In this document: piece after piece, positions 46,704-56,261 of the stretch
How the letters are laid out: each line of letters begins with the position of its first letter
Position numbering within the stretch: the first letter of the stretch is position 1
NCBI GenBank assembly: GCA_016760335.1
Contig: CM028669.1
Coordinates: 64,538,568-64,602,567 of the forward strand
DNA: 64,000 nt
Direction: 5' to 3'
Source of the DNA: Gastrodia elata
Lineage: Eukaryota; Streptophyta; Magnoliopsida; Asparagales; Orchidaceae
Notes under the pieces: generated by a model
What the model was told of the DNA's origin: nothing
Database searches by the model: none
The model's input: the letters and a program-made list of their open reading frames with translations, nothing else
Program-made: the position numbers and the translations under genes

Positions 46704-46716
46704 GATATTTATAGCC
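46704..46716 (-). promoter_or_regulatory. Candidate TATA box of the minus-strand LTR
   Basis: The reverse complement reads GGCTATAAATATC, about 870 bp into the LTR, in keeping with a U3/R promoter. A second good TATA (CTATAAATAGGGC at 46031) lies on the opposite strand in the same LTR; see findings. Confidence 0.5.
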
Positions 46717-47582
46717 TTAGGGAAAGTTAGGGTTAGGCTGGATGGGCTGAAAGGGCCCCGAGAGGTCGGTCTATAATTGAGCTCTCATCTTTCCAATTTG
46801 AGCTTGGCCAGGCCACGGGGCCCTATTGGGTGGATATGCCATTGAGGAAAGATCCTTAACATCCTGCTGAGGTGGAGGAGGTAGTGGGGGACAGGATTAA
46901 TAGCTGGTGTACAGGCAAATTTTTCCTGTATGGAATGTGAGTGAGTGGAGACGAAGATCCATAGTCGTAGGACCCTACACAGCTATCTGATCGATCGAAT
47001 AAAAAGGCACAATGACTTGGATGGATTAAATCCTAAAGGCCAATAGCAGGAGTGATCTAGACTGTAAGATCCATGGGGTGGATCTGACAGTAGATCTGGG
47101 GCTCTGCGAATCTATATCCTAGCCATTGGGTGGGACTGTGAGATGGAGCAGGGCTCTGCTGTTGCATGACCTGGGCTCCGCAGTGGATCGCCCGAGATTC
47201 GCATAGTGGATCCCGGACGGGTTATTTAGTTATGGTTATATTTGTAAATAGGAATTATTATGAACCCTAATTTATAATTTCCCCATTTTAATTTTAATTT
47301 AATTAATGCCTAAATAACCTCCAAATTTTCTCAAACTTACACCCCTAGCTAATTTGGGGGTGAGAAATTCAAAAATGAAATCATATTTTGAATCTAAGGT
47401 CAAAATATTTTAGTTATTAATTAGGGTATCTAAAATGATCAAATGGCTTAATTGACCTAGAGAGGTCCGATTAATCCCAAACTTTCAGGGTTAGCTTAGA
47501 ATGATATATTAAATGTAATGGAACTCTAACTAAGGCATGATTAAGCTTAGATTAAGCTAGGTAATAACTGACGGTTATTACA

Positions 47583-48450
47583 ATGCATCTCAAGGTATTG
47601 AACTCCTTAGGATCCCTGTCACAATACTCATTACTATTATCTAACCTTAAGCACTTAAGCTTTAATCTTGTCTCATTCTCCACCAAAGCTAACTACTTTC
47701 CAAGCACATCAAATACATCAGATTTATGGTTTAGCAAGTAGACACATACCTTCCTCATATGAACATCAATGAAAGTGACAAAATATGTGGCTCTACCTAT
47801 AGAAGAAGAAGGAGCTAGCCCCCATACATTTGTATGCACCGACTCAAGTTTCTTGCCTTTCAGCTCACTTCCAACTTTGGAGAATAAAACCTTCTTTATT
47901 TTGCCCAGCACACAATCTTCATAAAAATCCAAGTCTGCTGACTTTAATCCTTATTACTTCCCTTTTGATTACAGGGATTTTAATCCCCTCTCGCTCATGT
48001 GGCCAAGGCTCTGGTGCCATAGATCTGCATCTATCTCTTCTGCAACTGCAATAGAATTAGACACTTTATTGATCAGGTAGAGTGTACCTTCCATATTACC
48101 CCATGCAACAATGAGTGCACCATTAGTGACCTTCCACGAGTCTCTAGTAAAGCAAGTGCCATTGCCATTTTTGGCTAGCTGGCTCATAGAAATCAGATTT
48201 TTCCATAGACATGGCACATGTCTAACATCTTGAGCTTCCTAACTGTACTGCTTAGAAGCTGAACATCCACATCACCTCTACTAATGATGGTGCATGCCTT
48301 AGCATCTCTAAGATATACTTTCCCTAAGTCACCCTTGGTGTAACTCTTGAAGGCACTCCTTGATGGAGTCGCATGAAAAAATACGCACGAGTCCACTATC
48401 TAGGACTCTGTGTTAACAAGTGAGAGGATCAAAGCTCCCTGATCCTCCTC
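47583..48450 (-). pseudogene. Copia protease and integrase N-terminal half, minus strand
   Basis: The reverse reading gives IVDSCVFFHATPSRSAF near 48370 (copia protease, where DSG or DTG is normal, here DSC). It continues with VQLLSSTVRKLKMLDMCHV and KNLISMSQLAKNGNG, LWHQSLGHMSERGLKSL of the pre-integrase domain (48000), CVLGKIKKVLFSK, and the integrase core LESVHTNVWGLAP ... YFVTFIDVHMRKVCVYLLNHKSDVF (47700-47840). It stops after LVENETRLKLKCLRLDN, where a gypsy LTR entered at 47582. Frameshifts and stops are frequent. The blocks resemble the Tork clade. Confidence 0.9.
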
Positions 48451-48499
48451 AATAGAAACATTCACAGTAGGGTTCATCATCTTACCTCCACCACTTGGC

Positions 48500-49251
48500 T
48501 TCTTTAGGGTAGGCCAGTCCTTCTTAAAATGACCTGCCTTCCCACAATTCCAGCAATACGGCCTTGCTTTTTTGGGTCTTGATTTTCATCATCGATACAT
48601 TAACCTATTTTTGTTATGTCTCCTTACAACGTGTCTTCCCCTACTTTCAGCATTCACTGCTGAAGTAGATGCCTCCCCTTGAGATTTCTTTTGCGCCTCC
48701 TCATTCAGTACTAGCCCGGCTATGTCCTCGAATCTCAATGACGCATTTCCTAATGAATATCTGATGACTGTAACCAACCCATCCCAACTATCTGGCAATG
48801 AAGAGAGGAATAACAAAGCTCTAACCTCATCATAAAAAATGATGCCCACTGAACTTAACTAGCTCGTCACTGTGTTAAACCCATTGAGGTGTTTAGTCAC
48901 TGAATGGCCTTCCATCATCTTCATGTTAAAATATCTCTTCATCAAGAAAACTTTATTTGAAGTCAAGGGCTTCTCATACATCCTCGTCAGGGCATCCGTG
49001 AGATATATAGTAGTTTTCTCATTAACAATGTTAAAAGAAATAGAAGAAGAAAATTATAAATAAATCAAACCATGTACAGTTCTATCGAGAACTTTGCAAT
49101 CTTTGTTAGTCATAGTTGCAGGATTTCTACTAGCTCCATTCAATGGAAGATATAATTTCTTCTGGTAAAGCAAATCATCCATCTACATTTTCCATAATGC
49201 AAAGTTTGTTCCATTGAATTTTTATATCTTGTGTCTCATCTCTACAGCCAT
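48500..49251 (-). pseudogene. Copia gag with CCHC knuckle, minus strand
   Basis: It opens with a Met at 49251 followed by KIYKFNGTNFALWK, the standard start of Tork-type copia gag. It continues through LTDALTRMYEKPLTSNKVFL (about 48980), LLFLSSLPDSWDGLV (about 48800) and a basic RRHNKNR linker to CWNCGKAGHFKKDW (48515-48560). The last knuckle cysteine is replaced by Trp. Stops occur near 49185 and 49060 and elsewhere. The primer site and LTR are just upstream on the minus strand. Confidence 0.9.
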
Positions 49252-49298
49252 TGCTCCCACTCAAACAACAAACGCTTCTAGGACCAACAAGGTAACCA

Positions 49299-49313
49299 CT
49301 CTTTGATACCACT
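49299..49313 (-). other. Primer binding site of the copia element
   Basis: The reverse complement reads GTGGTATCAAAGAG, the tRNA-Met type site usual in copia elements, next to the LTR end ATTAGCA. The LTR therefore starts at 49317 in window coordinates. Confidence 0.85.
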
Positions 49314-49316
49314 TAT

Positions 49317-49972
49317 TGCTAATTAAGCATGAAGAACTTTTGGTACATAATACCTGAAGCAGAAGAGATTAAATAAAGTGCACTCTCTTTGATTGAGGAT
49401 CGGGGTTGCATTGGCAATTACCAAGCAAATCCAAAACATAGATTTATAAAGAATAGATCATAGCACATGCATGCAAAGTAAACACGAGCACACAAACATC
49501 CAAACATAAAGGATTATGTGGAAAACCCAAGAATGGGAAAAACCATGGAGCCACACAACAAAAAAAATACACTAGAAGACTTGAATAGGTACATAGTTAC
49601 AAAGAGCTTATCTCTTAACTAAAAAAATACAAGCTCTTACTCTAATATGGAGAAGAGAGGAAGCAGCCACCACCAAGAGTCTTCTCCAACATGCAAAAGG
49701 ATTCTTGCATTGCATCTTCCTCGGGGCTTTACCTAGGGATCTCCACCTCATAGCTAGCACAAGCCTCCAACTAAAAATGCCAACATAGTAAACTCTTCCC
49801 ATTTTTCACATAAGTACTCAGCACACAATTGGACCATGAAAGGTCCAAAATTCCCTCCAATTTACTTATGGCGTAACCTGAACTGGTGCATAAGTTTGCC
49901 AGGCGCTATAGCGCGCTGTAGCGCCTGAGTCTCTGGTTGAAACCCGCTACGGTGCGAGGTAGTGCCCACAGT
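49317..49972 (-). repeat. 5' LTR of the copia element, truncated
   Basis: It matches 32307-about 32960 in the 3' LTR, including the AAAACCCAAGA..GG and CTGGTGCA(T/G)AAG blocks and a CGCTATAGCGCGCTGTAGCG palindrome (49912-49931). About 300 bp of its outer end is missing. The neighbouring DNA from 49973 is plus-strand copia again. Confidence 0.85.
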
Positions 49973-50160
49973 TATGGGTATATTTTGATATTTAATGATT
50001 TCACTATGTGCCAATTTACTTTTTTAGAAGCAATCATCAATGTAAGATTTATGTGTTAGTTATGTGGATTCTGACTATGTTGGAGATTTGGATCAAATAT
50101 GATTAACTACTATCTATAAATTCACATTAGCAGGAGGTCTGATTGGGTGGACATCTATAA
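49973..50160 (+). pseudogene. Host copia RT end / RNase H start
   Basis: The reading ends with YVDSDYVGDLDQ, a stop, then LTTIYKFTLAGGLIGWTSI. This is the very conserved copia GY.DADYAGD....STTGY.F.L.GG.ISW.S block at the start of RNase H. It is interrupted right there by the LTR at 50161 and picks up at 56017 with LSIAETEYM. The RT proper is absent between 32306 and this point, so a deletion accompanied or followed insertion of the minus-strand copia element. Confidence 0.85.
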
Positions 50161-51854
50161 TAGTAACACTAGGTTATTATCCTGACACTAGCCCTATCAC
50201 CATTAAACTATAATCATCATTTGAATCAAACTCTAAAGTTTTGAACCCTTTTGTAAATTGTTTGAAAAATGTGAATAATTTTTTCAAATTAAATAATTAG
50301 AAAAATAAGAAATCAATTTGACCTCCAATAAAAAAATTGATTACATTTTTGAGTTCCTGATACCCAAATTAGCTAAGAATAAATTTTTGGAGCACATTTG
50401 GACAAAATATACTAATTATATTAAATAATATTATTTTAAACAATTATTTAAAATTCAATTTTGCATTTGATGACCTTAACCATTTTGGCGAGCAATCTGT
50501 CAAAATCTGCATCACATGGGACAACCAGATCCCACAATCTGGGCCGTCCCACCATCCCTTTATGTTACATCAGATAACTGATGATTAATCTAATCTCAGT
50601 CATTGGATCTAGGATCAGATCCACTCACTAAGATTAGCCCTGTGGTTAATCAAACCGTGAGATGGTATCTTAGCCAAGCGAGCAATCGAGCGGCCACGTT
50701 CGATAGGAGCACTATGCTCCATCATTTTGTCCACCGTGGACACGACCCGTAAAAAATTCACCCCACTTTACACAATGGATCATCCTTACCCTACCAATTC
50801 TCTTTCCATAAGGCCGATAATTGCCTCCATTCAATGTTATTGATCTTCAGCATTAGATTGCAAGGAAGATCAATGGCCATCGAACCTTATATCCTAGGTC
50901 CAGCCCTAGGTGTCCCCTATCCCTTGTTATTCCATTGCAATTGCTCATGTGATTGTGTAATTACATATGCCTTATCATTTGGAAATGATTGATGAACTCT
51001 ATCGATGTTCAAGTTGACCAAGCCTGTACAATGGGGTACAATGCCTCAGTCAATTAGAGTTCTAACCATCTTAGCCCTCTCGGTCGCCGATATTGGTGTC
51101 CTTGGGTCGGCCTTGACCTAAGGAACACATTGGTGGTTGGATTGAGCTAATCAGTTCACTGTGGAGGAAGAATTGTCTTCCACAGTGAAGCCCTAATTCA
51201 ACAAAATTAAGATTAGGGTTTCATATTTTAGCTGATAATATTTTGGGTTGTTAGACTTTAATAGAAAGCCCCCATTTGAGTGATCATTTTGACACCTTTC
51301 TTGTTACTTAATTTGACAAGTGTGCTGAGAATTTAGGGTTTCCTTAGCCTCCGTCTCTCACTCGAGATAACAGAGCACAGTGCCGGGCGGGTTGCCCGCT
51401 ACCTGCATGGTACTATGCAGTGAATATTCTAACGAATATGTGCAATAAATATTCTCATGTATATTCACTGACCCGTCTAGCCCCATGGCCTGACCGACCA
51501 AGTAAGTTGCAGTTTAAATGCAAAAATGAATGTTCTATGGAATATTCTATTTTTAGTTATTTTGAAATATGGGAAAATAATACATAATATATTATTGAAA
51601 TAATTTGATCAATTTAGATCAACTATTACAATCTATATACTATTTTGATCAAAAAAAATATAAGATCCTAAATATGAAATAAAATCTGAAATTTAGTGGG
51701 TGATCTTTCTAATTACCATTGATCAACCCAATAAAAATAGGAAATTTTTTGTTGAAAATTATACTTTACTTAGTATTCGTTGTTCTTTGAGTTGGTTTTT
51801 TGTGGCATTTTAAGAAAGAATAGCTCAATTTGAGATAGAAATTTTTTTTGAATG

Positions 51855-52390
51855 AAAGTATTGCAGCGTGCCATAGCGCGCCATAGCACCCTTGCTCTCG
51901 AGTGTAAGGTGCTACAATGTATCATAGTAAACAATTTCCCGAAAGCCAGGTGCTACAATACACCGTAGCGGACAAAATTCTTAGAGCAAGGTGCTACAGT
52001 GCACCATAGAGGCCAAGTTGTCAAAAGCAAGGCGCTACAGCGTACTGTAGCGGCCAAGTTCCTAAGAGCCATGAGCTACAGTGCACCATAGCGAGCAAAA
52101 TTCTAAAGCCAAGGTTCTACGGCATGCCGTAGCATCCAAGTTCTCAAGAGCTAGGCACTACAGTGAGCCATAATGCTCTTATTCCCAGGAGCAAAGCGCT
52201 ACAGCGCACTGTAGTAGCCAAATTCCTAAGAGTTCGGTGCTACAAAGCACCGTAGCAAACAAAATCTCGAGAGAAAGGCACTACAACATGCCATAGAGGA
52301 CAAAAACCTGAATGCTAGGTGCTACGTGCATCGTAGTGCCCGTCGAATAGAAATATTAGTGTTGCAGCGCGTCATAGCGCGCACTGTAAT
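51855..52390. repeat. 41-bp tandem repeat with palindromic core, about 11 units
   Basis: Units begin TGCTACA or CGCTACA at 51910 and every 41 bp to 52320 (ten full periods in 410 bp). Each has a self-complementary core like GCTACAGCGCACTGTAGC, then (G/C)CCAA(G/A)TTC, an AAGAG-like spacer and AAGG. More degenerate cores flank the array on both sides. The same core occurs in copia and other gypsy LTRs of this window. Confidence 0.9.
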
Positions 52391-52399
52391 TACTACTTG

Positions 52400-53790
52400 A
52401 AACTTGTTCAAATTCAGCATTGGCAAGATTAAAAAACTTAATTCTCTCCATTTTCCACAACATATGAATTAAATGGCCAACATTAAGACTCCTTCATTAC
52501 CAAGAGAATAAAATAATAATTCATAAATGAAATTTAATTTTCAAGAGAGAGTTGGCTAGTTGTTATTAATGTAAAGAGGATGATTGGAGGTCTATAAAAG
52601 AAAGAATGCAAGACTTAGAAAAGGTTCCAAATTTCATTTCCAAACTCTTTGTGATAAGAAATATTGAGGAGAGATTCCCACCCCAAGAAGGAGAAGGCGC
52701 CAGCTAGAGGAAAAGGAGAATCACAGAGAGCTAGGAGAAAAAGGAGATTGAATAAACAAGAAAATAAGGAGAATTCAACAACTGTTCCCTAGTATTTTAT
52801 TCTTACTTTATCTCTTATATTTCATTGTAAGAGCTATATAGAGGCTTAGAATTTCTTATAGATTTTCTTATACTTATATTTTAATGGCAATCTAAACCTC
52901 CCTTGGGGAAAGTTGGGTAAGAGCATGTAAAAACCATGAATGTAATGCTAAAACTCTTCTAAATCAATGGGGTATTACTTAGATCTCAAAATATTTGCAT
53001 GTTTAGTTGAATGAACAATTGGAGAATGGTGAATCTTCATACATATAAATCTTATTCTATATATCCAAATGCAAATCTCATTGAGTTTAATGATCACCTC
53101 ACCCAAAAGCTGTGCATGTTTGAGTGTTAATGTTGTGAATGACCATTATTAATATTCCCTGTGAGAAAATTGCCCATACACAACTTTGTACATGTGCTTG
53201 ATCATTTGAGCCATGAGAAAAGTTAACAAAATATTCACTAAGCCTTATAGATAACTCTTGATTTATGTGAGGCAGTCGAGTGCATCAAGCTATGAGCAAT
53301 GTGACATAAGCTCATTTAGCTTTAAAGTTCACTACCTTGGATAAATTAAGAGTAGACGCATTAGAGCCGAGAACCACCTTTTAAGCTCCACAGCATACCC
53401 TTGATTTATGCAAGGATCTTGAGTGCTATGAGCTATGAATGATATGACATATGCTCATTTAGCCTAGCAACTCATTTCCTTAGCTAAATCAAGAGTAGAT
53501 GAGTGTGAGACATTGGTGGATTCAAGTTCATGTGATACTCAAATTAATGTAGATTTTATCACTTAGACGTAAGAGAAAAATTAATATGCTAATGATCACA
53601 TTATTATCGATGTGCTGAGATCGAACCTTTTTGGTGTTCATCTCAGAGCAGTTGATAAGATTTAGTATATTAGTTAGTCCACTAGAGAAGACTGAATCTC
53701 TTGATTAGGAAATGACAATTAATCCAATTGACTTGACATGAAGTTGAAAATAAGGGTACTTGCATGAACCGATAATACTTTGTATATATA
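52400..53790. other. Unclassified repeat-like insertion in the LTR
   Basis: This block has no counterpart in the other gypsy LTRs. It has a TATA-like GTCTATAAAAG (about 52590), purine-rich sequence (52660-52790), a T-rich region and GGCAATCTAAACCTCCC (about 52883). It also has two tandem units of about 100 bp at 53246-53354 and 53398-53500 (CTTGATTTATG ... AGCTATGA ... CTCATTTAGC ... AATCAAGAGTAGA). It resembles 19480-19640. It may be an LTR of a non-autonomous or Athila-like element; no coding domain supports that. Confidence 0.45.
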
Positions 53791-55599
53791 ACCACTCTCC
53801 TCAATTTTTCAAAACTATTTCAAAACCAAAAAAAATATTGGAATCATAATTTAGGACTAAACCTGGACCATTTTGTTCACTTAAATATTATTAAAATAAG
53901 GGAACTCTAGAAACAAATCTAAATACCATTCCTATAGGATGATAAATCTCAAAATCTTACCATCCTATATTTCTTTGGATAACATACACTTTCATGCAAA
54001 TGCAATCATATGTATTTTAGGTTCGTCAACCTTATTAAGACCTCTAATTATCCAAATTTGGTGTTTAAGGTGTTGCTCTACTCCTTAGATAGTAACCTTG
54101 CCTTATAAATAGAAAAAAACTAAATTTGGAACCCTAAATGCTAAAGTCAATATTTGGACCCTTAAATAATATTATTTTAATAAGCAAAAGTCAAAAAAAA
54201 TATTATTTTAAAGATTTAGAACCCCAGATTCTTCCATGACCTCAAAATCAATGATTATATGGATTAGAACACTAGTATGGCTCAAATTAACCCATTTATA
54301 ACCTCTTAAGTCTATATCTTAGAAAGTGTCTAAGGTTGAGTATCTTAGGCCTTATAAGCTTAGATTATGAATTTATGATCCATGATCTCTCACATAACCC
54401 TTAATTAGCAGTTGCAGTAATTATAGAATTTGTAGAGCCTAATTATACTCAATAGAATTTTTATTTAAGTCAATCTCTAATTTGAGTCTAGGTTTGAGTA
54501 GCTTAGACCCTAGAAGCTTTGAACCTTAAGTTAAGAGGCTTAAACCTTATAAATATAGTTTAACCTCTTAACTCTTAATTTTGATAGATTGTATCAAGAA
54601 TAATCAAGTTGTGTAAGAAAATGAAATATTAGGATGATTGATTTGATAATTGAATTCAGTAGGAAATATTGTCTCATTTTGGTTAGTTCTACGATTAGTT
54701 TTACTATGTTTTAATCTTAGGACCATGAATCTGGGATTGTACTGAATAGTATGATTTTGAAGATTCTAAGCTTGTACCTTCTCAGAATAGAATAATTAGA
54801 ATGGATAAATTAGACTAAAATGGATATCACATGTATTGCAAATGGATAGTCTAGCTTATCCTTGATTTTTGCCTCTTTTTCATTTGAGCCAATTTCCTTG
54901 AACTTTGTGCATGAAATGGAAACTTAGTAAAACTAATAAATATGTCCAATGGGTAGGCTATAAGAAGAAATAAGGATACTAACATGTGCTCATTGAGTAG
55001 AGTTGTTTGTGTCTAGTTCGTGATCCCACCCTTAGTCTTGTAGACAATCTTGACTCATCAACTACTTTTGTACGTGCCAAAAGAAGTAAAGTAAATAATT
55101 AAAATAAATAGTGCATATGTATTTTTGTCTATTCAGTTCAATTCAGTCTAATACAGCTCTAGCTCTAATTAGCTACATGATTCTTACATAATATTGTTAG
55201 TTCAATTATAATTATAGTGGCTTTATTAGCTAATTTTTGATATGGTAATCTTAACTTTTATTTTTTTCTTTCATTACTTAAGTACTTTTATTACTACTTA
55301 CTTAAGTTATTTTTATGTTTACATTGTAGATTAAATTAGGTTTATATGTACTATTTATTACCTAGCCTTATTGTTATTACTGAATCCGAGGTATATACCC
55401 TTACTTACCTCATTTTGTTAAGTTATAGATTGATAGATTTTTAAATTTATCACTTTCCCTAGTGTTTATTTATTATACCTATACTTGTATAGGTAACATA
55501 TAAATGTGACATCCTAAAACATATAGAATTTATTAAATCAGCATCAAATGTACTCAGATAATTATCTAATACACGATTTCTTTTTTTGACTAGGGCCCT

Positions 55600-55620
55600 G
55601 ACATGTGAACCCAACATGTC
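55600..55620 (+). other. Conserved LTR hairpin with compensatory changes
   Basis: GACATGT and ACATGTC pair perfectly over 7 bp around GAACCCA. In the other LTRs the arms read CATTGT / ACAATG. The loop and the upstream T-run and GGGCCCT are conserved. Confidence 0.65.
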
Positions 55621-56016
55621 AGATTTAGAGTTATTTGTTGAGCCATCTTCAAGTGAGGAGTAAGAGCATTAGGATGATCTTGTAGCTGTTGCTTAAATTT
55701 TATTTTGCTTTCCTTTATTTTTGCTTTGAAGAGAGAAAGAGAGTTATTCATTTCAGTACCTTTATTTAGATTTGGTTTATAATAATTCATGATGTCTTAC
55801 TTTCTATTGTTCTAAAATGCATTTTTACTTGCCTTTAACATTACATGTATGTAATGAAGGAATGGAATTATATTTGCTTCCACACCTCTGCCTATTTATG
55901 TTTACTCATACATAGAAGATTAGGAAGAGACCTAAACTAGCAATAAATTTAATAATTTGTAGTAGTGTAATTAGAATCATATATGTTTTAATGTACATCT
56001 TGGTATTATATATACA

Positions 56017-56261
56017 CTATAGCTTATGTTTGACTTGTCTATTGCAGAAACTGAATATATGACAGTAATAGAAGTATTTAATTCCATGTGGATGAGAGGG
56101 CAACTGAAGGATTTGAGAGTGTAGCAGGAGAAGGTGGCAGTACATGATGATAGCTAGAGTGCTATATTTTTGCTACTAATCTGGTCTATCATGCTAGCAC
56201 AAAGCACAAAGATATGTGACACCATCTTTTTCAGGATATCATCGAAGATGATATGATCTTA
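56017..56261 (+). pseudogene. Host copia RNase H, middle part
   Basis: The reading gives LSIAETEYMTVIEVFNSMWM, then GQLKDLRV and an HDDS-stop-SAI block, and ends in H-K-D-M-stop-HH-L-F-Q-DII. These match the copia RNase H order ALST.EAEY.A..EA..E..W......L, V..DN.SAI and HIDV.YHF.R. Two stops are present (after RV and DDS). The gene is cut at 56262 by the next LTR, so its C-terminal end is beyond that insertion. Confidence 0.85.

Larger units (their letters stand above)
33420..47582 (-). repeat. Minus-strand gypsy LTR, split by nested solo LTRs
   Basis: It starts on the minus strand TGTAATAACCGTCAG at 47582, carries the GGGGTG box (47340-47362), a TATA box (46704-46716) and a middle part. 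That middle part (44370-45060) matches the reverse complement of 58321-58985 in the LTR at 56262. It continues at 33943 down to about 33420, so without its insertions it is about 4.1 kb. It sits in the copia integrase. The left end is uncertain and no target duplication could be confirmed. Confidence 0.75.
50161..56016 (+). repeat. Gypsy LTR inserted in copia RNase H, about 5.9 kb with an inner insertion
   Basis: It starts TAGTAACACTAGGTTATT (TG decayed to TA), carries one clear AAATTAGCTAAG box (about 50353), a mixed-composition U3 (50480-51150), the 41-bp palindromic array (51910-52345), the TCAGATAATTATCTAA palindrome (55554-55569) and the GACATGT/ACATGTC hairpin (55600-55620). It ends near TATATACA at about 56016. 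Flanks read TATAA and TATAG. The excess length is explained by other DNA at about 52400-53790. It is solo as far as seen. Confidence 0.75.

Noticed and set aside
51855..52390. CRISPR-like array (regular 41-bp repeats)
   Set aside because: Units are contiguous degenerate tandem repeats without unique spacers, in a plant LTR.
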